From: Alligator mississippiensis
Lineage: Eukaryota; Chordata; Crocodylia; Alligatoridae
Assembly: GCF_030867095.1 (NCBI RefSeq)
Contig: NC_081824.1
Span: 394,830,829 to 394,894,828, forward strand
Direction of reading: 5' to 3'
Length of the DNA: 64,000 bases
The translations under genes were made by a program, and so were the position numbers. Numbering within the stretch: the stretch's first letter is position 1; each line of letters opens with the position of its first letter. Of this stretch, positions 58,151-64,000 are shown in pieces. The notes under the pieces were generated by a model. It had not been told where the DNA came from. It ran no database searches and saw only the letters and a program-made list of their open reading frames with translations.

Positions 58151-59073
58151 ATGTACCCTATTCGCTGCACCCTTACTGACGCTGGGGTCCCCACACTACT
58201 GTGGGTTCCCTATGAGGCCTCCTCCAACCCCTAATAGCCTCACCCAAACCACCGGTGTAACAACAAAACAAAACAGAAACTCGAGTCTCTTGGCTATAAC
58301 CTAAACATAAGTCGCCTGGCTATAACAATATTGCTCAAGCATCTTAGAGCTGCCATAAGCTGTACCTGCGGTCAGGCTTCTTCCTGCATCCTGGCTTAGG
58401 GAGCTCCTGCCTCTCTAGCTGCTGGCAGGGAACTGCCTCTGGCCTCCTGTCTGTGCTTTATATAGGAGCCAGGCCCTGCCCCTTTCAGTCAGCTGACCTC
58501 CTGGTTGCCCTGGCAACCCACAGCTGGGCTCCTTATTCCCTGCTAGGGCTCTTTCCCTAGCAGTTTCCCCTCTCTAGGAGCAGGGCACCTCCGTGCTCTG
58601 TGACACCCCCTCCATAGTTCCCCTCCCAGCGCTGCTGCCACCCACCCAGAGTGCAGTCCAGCCCAGCCCCCACCAGGAAGGATCCAGAGCAGCTCCATCC
58701 CCAGCCCACAGCTACAGCCAGCCCCACCCCATGCAGGTCTGGGGGCACAGGCCCCTCCCCAGGCCCTCCCAGCATGCATGCAGAGGTGGGAGCCACCACC
58801 CCTGCCCATGCCCCCTGGATGAGCTGCAGCTCTGTTTTGTGCCCCGTCCCATCCCAGCTGGCAGTGCCTGCCCCAGCCCCAACCCAGACCCCCTCCCTCC
58901 CTTATTTCAGGGGGCATTGATCTGTGCCACCACTCCCCTTCCCTTCACCCTCCTCTTCCACCACAATAGACTTACCAGCTGGACCCACCTATATCAGAAA
59001 ACAGATCAGTATTAAAAATAGGCTATTGGTATTAGTCTCTAAAATCTCTATCGATGCACCCCTTGTTTCTATT

Positions 59074-61340
59074 TCTTTCTTTTCTTATTTTTTTGTAATT
59101 AGTTTTGAGCCCCAAACAAATACATTTAGTGTGGTTTTGGGTTTTTTGGCCCAAATTCACAAAATATCCATACTGCTGACTTGCTGTAGGGGAGGTCCCA
59201 ATACCTGTAAAGGCCCCTAGAGCTATAAACCCTGGGAGTCCCTTCCCAGAATTCCAGGTTCTGAGTCCCAGTTCCAAAACAGTGAACCAAGCAGTTACAG
59301 GCAGGGCACCAAGGCCAGGACTCCAAGGCTTCTGGCTCCATATTAGAAAGTCTGGAAGCTCTGCCTGGACTCTGGACTCTAAGACAAATGTTCTAGGAAT
59401 ACAGTGAAAGCCAGCCTTGGAGTCCATGAAAGATCATCCAATCTGAAACATTCGTTATTGAACATTTAGCCCTCAACATTGGAAATTTTGAGCTGTATCA
59501 TTCTGCTACAAGCTTGAATAATAACTGCTGTAACTTATACTATTCTAATTTATATGACATCATCGGAGAAAAGCAAGGAGGTTTTAAGAATGTTTGCTTC
59601 TTTCTTTTTAAGACCAGCACAGAGTCAAAACTAAATATATGAGCCAGAAACATTAATCAGAGTAGCACTTGTTAAGGAAATGTTGTCAATGTGCACTATC
59701 AGCAAAAGGATTAGGAGACATTATTGCTGTAGCATTACAGTGCCAGTGGGAGTGCAAGATGAAGTCAAGGACTGCTTCAGCTCCCTTGGCAGGTGCACTA
59801 ATGTTGAAGGGACAATGGGATATTATCTCATCTTATTCTTTCTTTTCCTGCCACTTTTGGTGACTTATAGATATGTGGAGGAACTCACAGAGACTGCAAA
59901 GACTTATCACAAACTCACTGGTATAAAAAAAAAAAGTGTTTTCCATTTACTTCAACAGGCTTTAGGTGAGACACATGGATTAGGATTTTGGTTGCCCGTA
60001 TATAGTGGTCAGTATTATTTACACCCCTTTTTTCACTATCCCTTTTTGTACCTGTAGGTGGGGAACCTAACCCTGGGTGATCTTATGAGGCAAAGTAAAA
60101 TCCAGGACACTGCCCCCTCCACCCCCTGCACTTCTGCAGGCTGCAGGGCAGCAATGGCCCGTTAAATACCCATTATTATTTATGTCACAGGTTAATAATC
60201 ACTTGTGAAGTAACAATTAGTCTTGGTCATTCCACTCAATGGTCATTCCACCAATCAAACTAATCTATTTTAGGGCAATTTTGCTGTTTAGGAAAGTCAA
60301 GAGCTTTAGCAGAATAACATTCATGAGGCATGAGTATGGCTGCAGGGGAGGACAGAGGCAATGAATTTAGTTCTTATGGAGTTTGGGACCATTGGGGTAG
60401 GAGCTGTGAAGATGAGAGACTATGAACAGCCAGGTCACAGCCCAATTAGGTGGGCCAAGTTGGGCCCAAGAGAAGAACCTAGTATAGAGAGAAAGCCCCC
60501 AGAGCTCATTGGACTCTGACGGCAGCCTCCCCTCATCATCTTTAACATCTACATGTGGCAGGTAAAGAAGGAGAGTGAGATCCTGAGAGGATGAAGTGGA
60601 AACCAGGCAAGATAAAGCCAGCCACTGGGGATCATTCTGTTACAGTACCCATGCCTGACCTTATACAAACTGTTAGTGACAGTCTGTCAGTCATCAGTCT
60701 CTCTGGTTAAATCTATCACACTACAATTTTTTTAATATATTTATTCATGTGAAAATTGAGGTGAGGATTCTCTTATTAATACATAAATATTTTTGCTTTG
60801 CAAATAAAACTACCAGATACAATTGATTTTTCCCATATGTTACGTTTTCAGTTGCTCCGCAATCTCTCATCCTGACGATCAATTCATATGCAAAAAATAT
60901 TTGAATGGATACTTAAACAAGAAATTAAATTATTTAATTTGAAAATGAACATGTTCCTGAACTGAGGATCCCAGATGTTACTGGGCACGTCTACGTGAGA
61001 CACTACATCGCTGCAGGGACGAGCTAGTGATGTAGCTCATCACTACAGTGACATAGCGTCAGCGGGAATGAACATGACAGCAATGCTACTGTGCAGTAAC
61101 AATGAGACAGAAATGACCCTTAGAGTTGGAAACGACCCGTAGAGCACAATAGAATCGGAAACAATCCATGTACCACCGGGACTGTGCAATTGGCAGTTGG
61201 GGGCATGTGTAGGCATGCCCAATGTGATACAAATAATAAATAGCAATAATTCTAATGCTAACAACACCCATAGGTATGCTTTCTACTCTCTGGAGAAAAC
61301 TCATTTTTGTTCTAAAAAAGGCATGGATGGAAGTTTGTAT
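59074..61340. other. Mostly unassigned stretch
   Basis: Two overlapping short open frames at 59669-60057 have a hydrophobic stretch but no recognised domain. Near 60980-61080, 'cacgtctacgtgagac' and 'gtgatgtagctcatcac' look like a decayed palindromic MITE. No host gene recognised. Confidence 0.35.
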
Positions 61341-61356
61341 GAATCATGGTTATAAC

Positions 61357-61452
61357 TAGGGATCCTGATTTTCTCTAATTTAAAAAACATCCCCAATTTT
61401 CAGTTAAAAACATAATCCCAAATTCAAAATTTTCCACAATTAAAATGAAACA

Positions 61453-61489
<37 letters not shown>

Positions 61490-61596
61490 TATATGGTGCT
61501 TCAGTTAAATCACAGAAAAATGTGGATTTGGGGTTACCTTTTTTAACTGAAAATTGGCGATTTTTTTTTTTAGATCAGAGAAAACCAGGATCTTGG
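61357..61596. mobile_element. hAT-like foldback MITE, copy 4
   Basis: Starts TAGGGATCCTGATTTTCTC and ends ..GGATCTTGG, with arms as in the other copies. The centre is (CA)n (61454-61488) where copy 1 has TA repeats. Perfect 8-bp target duplication GTTATAAC (61349-61356, 61597-61604). Confidence 0.85.
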
Positions 61597-61604
61597 GTTA
61601 TAAC

Positions 61605-64000
61605 TCTACTACCATCCACATTGGGCTGAAGAATATGGACAGTGCATTGGGGGGGGGGGGTAATCAATCTACTTGATTCTAAAAGATAGCTAATTGGTCC
61701 TGCTTGTACAAGTTGCATCATGGGTGGGGGAACCCTTGATTTTAGGTATAGTATCTCTCTTAGGGCTAGTCAGGAATTTTTCAACAATACATTTTTTGAT
61801 AGAAAATGCTGATCCATCAACAAAGATGATCCTAGCAGGGCCTGGGGGAAATCAGCCTGTGCAGGACCCCGACGTGAAGAAGCCAACGGCAGCAGTGGCA
61901 GTGCTGGGGGGAGGAGTGGGGGTGTGGCAAGTGGCTGAACGCGAAGTTGGCAGTGGCACAAAGTCACCAGCACTAGGCAGGCTTTGCTGGAGGGGCCACA
62001 GCCTCTCTGCCTGTCTTTGCAGGCACCCCAATTCACCCCCCCCCCCCGGGATGGCCCTGTCCATCAAAACTGAAACTTTTAATAGGAATGTTTTGATCAC
62101 ACCTTTATTAGGAAATGATTCCCATGCTCAGGATAGAATTTGTAATCAGAACCAGATATTCATACCTGGATCCTGGATTTTCAATGATAGACTTGAGTGA
62201 TATGACCACAAGATTATTGGCTAGTCTGGTATAAGGCTGTTCCCAAAGTCTCTTATTGAAGCTGTTCCACTTCTAAATGTAAGTAATAATGAACAAGTAG
62301 GCAAGCCTGAACCTGCAGTCCAGAAGTTAGGACACTCATTTAGCATGTAAGGAAATCCAAATTTGAGTATCTGATAGGAACTAATCAGGGTAAGTAGTTA
62401 AAGATGTGTTTCTCATGTGTAAAGTGAATTATTTTACTACTAGATTATGCTATCAAATTCTCTAGCTTTTTTATGACAAATTTTATACAGTTTCTGGTCC
62501 AACTAGACTCTTTGCTTCTTCTTCAGGACAGTGAAACCCCTTTTAGCTTTCTTCTTGGATCACAGCCTAGCCCTATATTTAGATAGGATTATTTTAGTGT
62601 ATTTAATGTGATTTGAAATTTTCTTATGTGGTGAGAAGCTGCAAGTGATTAGGATTTTTATACGCCTTTATAATTTGATGTATTTATTTCATTATGTGGA
62701 CTAAGTTTTACATAATATATAAGAAGTCAGGGTCTCTGAAAGACAGACAGATGATGGGATAAGGTAAGAATCCTTTCTAGGAAATGCTTCAATAGTAATT
62801 AACAGTCATGGGAAAGCTTTAATATGACTTCCCTTTAAGAGAAGTTGGCACACCCACACAAAACTGGATTAAAGAGCTTTGTCAGTCAGAAAATGTAAAT
62901 ACTTCAGTTGAAAAAAAAAGTTTAGCATACTTACTTTTTTTCTTTTATAAACATTTCAGCTAATTACTTACAGCTTTTAAAAGCCTCATTTTATCCCCAG
63001 AGCTCTCTAGAGCTAGAAATCTTTATCTGGGTTTAGTAATTGTGGCAGAATGCCAGTTGCACTAAGTGATCAGTGAGATGTTGTCTACCGCATCTGATGT
63101 CATAACACAGAAAAAGTCATAGAAAATGCTGACATGCTAGGGACTTAGCATACACTGTCTCACTGAATGGGTAAACAAGAAGATATACTGTGTCTTGAAA
63201 AAAATAATATTCATAATTTGTGCCAAAATAAGTTCTTTGAATAAAAGTTAACAAAATCAAACTTTATTGCTTACTAATTCACAAAAGAATAGGGTTTTTT
63301 TAATGTTAAAGAGTGAAATGAATATAAGAAAGATTTAACAATTTTTCTCTGATTTGCAGAGCCTTGTATTTGTGTCTGATATAAAGATATTTGAATTACG
63401 TTAGGTTTTAGAAATTGACACCTGACACTCTCTCTCTCTCTCTTTCTCTTTTTTTTTTCTTTTTTTTTTTTGTAGTAAATCTAGCTCATGATATCCATGC
63501 ACTTGTATGACTAGGGTGGCATGTAGTCTTTTAACCCGTTATGCAGTTGTGTAGGAATTTCTCTAGATTATTTCTAAAATTTCCCATTTGTTGAACCTAT
63601 ATTTTCAACAGCCCAATACACTAACTATACAATAGTCCCCATTTTCTCCACAGCACACCACCTCAAATAAGGCATGCACCTTTTTGGTGAGAAATCAGAA
63701 TGAAGAAGGAAAGGTTATTATCCCATCAGTTTCTTCCTGCTGTGGGATGCATCCCAAATTGTTATGTTCTTGCCCTTAGACTAGGCCTTAGTATTTAACA
63801 AGTAGCCACTTTCACTACAAATCACTGGGAAGGAGAACAAAAGGCCTTGTGCCATTGGATTCTGCTGGTAAAAGAGAATAATGAACATCAAGGAATTGGC
63901 AAAAGTCACTGAACGGGTTGGAAGTAAAAATTATTAATAGAAATAGGGAAGAACAGCACAAAGGAGACACTGAATTCCAACTGAAATGGCTTTTAGAGGT
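61605..64000. other. Unassigned right edge
   Basis: A G-run near 61650, a C-run near 62038-62047, a possible tRNA-SINE head at about 62310-62390 ('gaagttaggacactcattt'), and a CT/T-rich tract at 63427-63472. No gene recognised. Confidence 0.4.

Larger units (their letters stand above)
57510..58605. mobile_element. Probable solo LTR with internal tandem repeats
   Basis: 1,096 bp starting TGTAACAG and ending CTGTGACA (imperfect inverted ends), flanked by CCCCC (57505-57509, 58606-58610). It contains (TTAA)n at about 57602-57635, a tandem array at about 57808-58150, and TTTATATAGG near 58455 that could be a plus-strand TATA box. No coding sequence. The 5-bp repeats are homopolymeric, so the target duplication is weak evidence. 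The TG..CA ends and the clean split of a palindrome are stronger. Confidence 0.65.
56927..59065. mobile_element. Foldback hAT-like element split by an LTR
   Basis: Long inverted arms: 56927-57504 and 58611-59065. For example, 'gttgtggtggaaggggagg' on the left mirrors 'cctcctcttccaccacaa' on the right. 'ggcaggcactgcccagcc' mirrors 'ctggcagtgcctgcccc', and 'cttcctggtgggggctagg' mirrors 'cccccaccaggaaggatcc'. The ends resemble AGAGGTGCACC-type hAT termini. The outer 8-bp target duplication TTTCTATT is at 56919-56926 and 59066-59073. The element was about 1.04 kb before the LTR at 57510-58605 entered its centre. No transposase. Confidence 0.8.

Noticed and set aside
59669-60057. Two overlapping frames with a hydrophobic stretch
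   Set aside because: No motif, frames conflict, and the stretch is T-rich. Considered as a Harbinger or ERV remnant but nothing decisive was seen.
63427-63475. Pyrimidine tract followed by TAG as a splice acceptor
   Set aside because: The downstream frame has immediate stops and there is no recognisable exon. It is a simple CT/T repeat.
1-64000. CRISPR array, bacterial operon or prokaryotic system
   Set aside because: All strong signals are vertebrate transposable elements, and no direct-repeat/spacer pattern is present.

Overview
This is a eukaryotic, vertebrate-type intergenic or intronic window with no recognisable host protein-coding gene. It is a dense, layered set of transposable elements. 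CR1-class LINEs dominate, with characteristic CR1 3' ends (tandem ATTCTATG-like octamers preceded by a 'ggaagggacct...ccccctgc' block). Penelope-like retroelement (PLE) pieces, old MIR-type SINEs, tRNA-derived SINEs, hAT/Tigger-type MITEs and one young provirus are also present. This mix points to a sauropsid. The CR1 and PLE tail sequences look most like a crocodilian, but that species-level reading is inference.

Layout: 0.7-3.8 kb, a long antisense CR1 with endonuclease and RT; 6-12 kb, MIR, hAT-like MITEs, a PLE tail and CR1 fragments; 13.4-18.8 kb, an antisense CR1 split by a sense CR1 and by a probable solo LTR; 19-34 kb, mostly unassigned AT-rich DNA with scattered MITEs, SINEs and CR1 tails; 34.1-37.1 kb, a Tigger-like MITE, a TA microsatellite and an antisense PLE that carries a 5S rRNA-derived insertion; 37.6-42.4 kb, a second CR1-in-CR1 nest whose inner copy contains 114 bp of PLE sequence; 43.6-44.3 kb, a palindromic DNA transposon; 44.36-52.40 kb, a complete provirus; 52.4-56.9 kb, SINE, MITE and PLE/CR1 remnants; 56.9-59.1 kb, a foldback hAT-like element split by a 1.1-kb LTR; 59-64 kb, mostly unassigned.

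The provirus is the most informative object. Its two 500-bp LTRs differ at 7 positions by eye and are flanked by a 4-bp target duplication (ATAG). gag is one open frame of gammaretroviral type. It is followed in the same frame, across a UGA codon, by pro-pol. pol is broken by three further in-frame stops and has Asn at the protease catalytic position. RT YVDD and integrase D,D-35-E are still visible. env is one open frame whose transmembrane subunit has an internal cysteine-flanked fusion loop and a CX6CC motif. That is an alpharetrovirus-like arrangement, so the provirus looks like a gammaretroviral gag-pol joined to an alpharetroviral-type env.

The other notable structures are recombination or insertion products: the CR1/PLE chimera, the 5S insertion with a 10-bp target duplication, an inverted duplication around a hAT-like MITE end, and the LTR inside a foldback element. 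Nothing here resembles a novel host system. The novelty lies in how the elements are built and nested.
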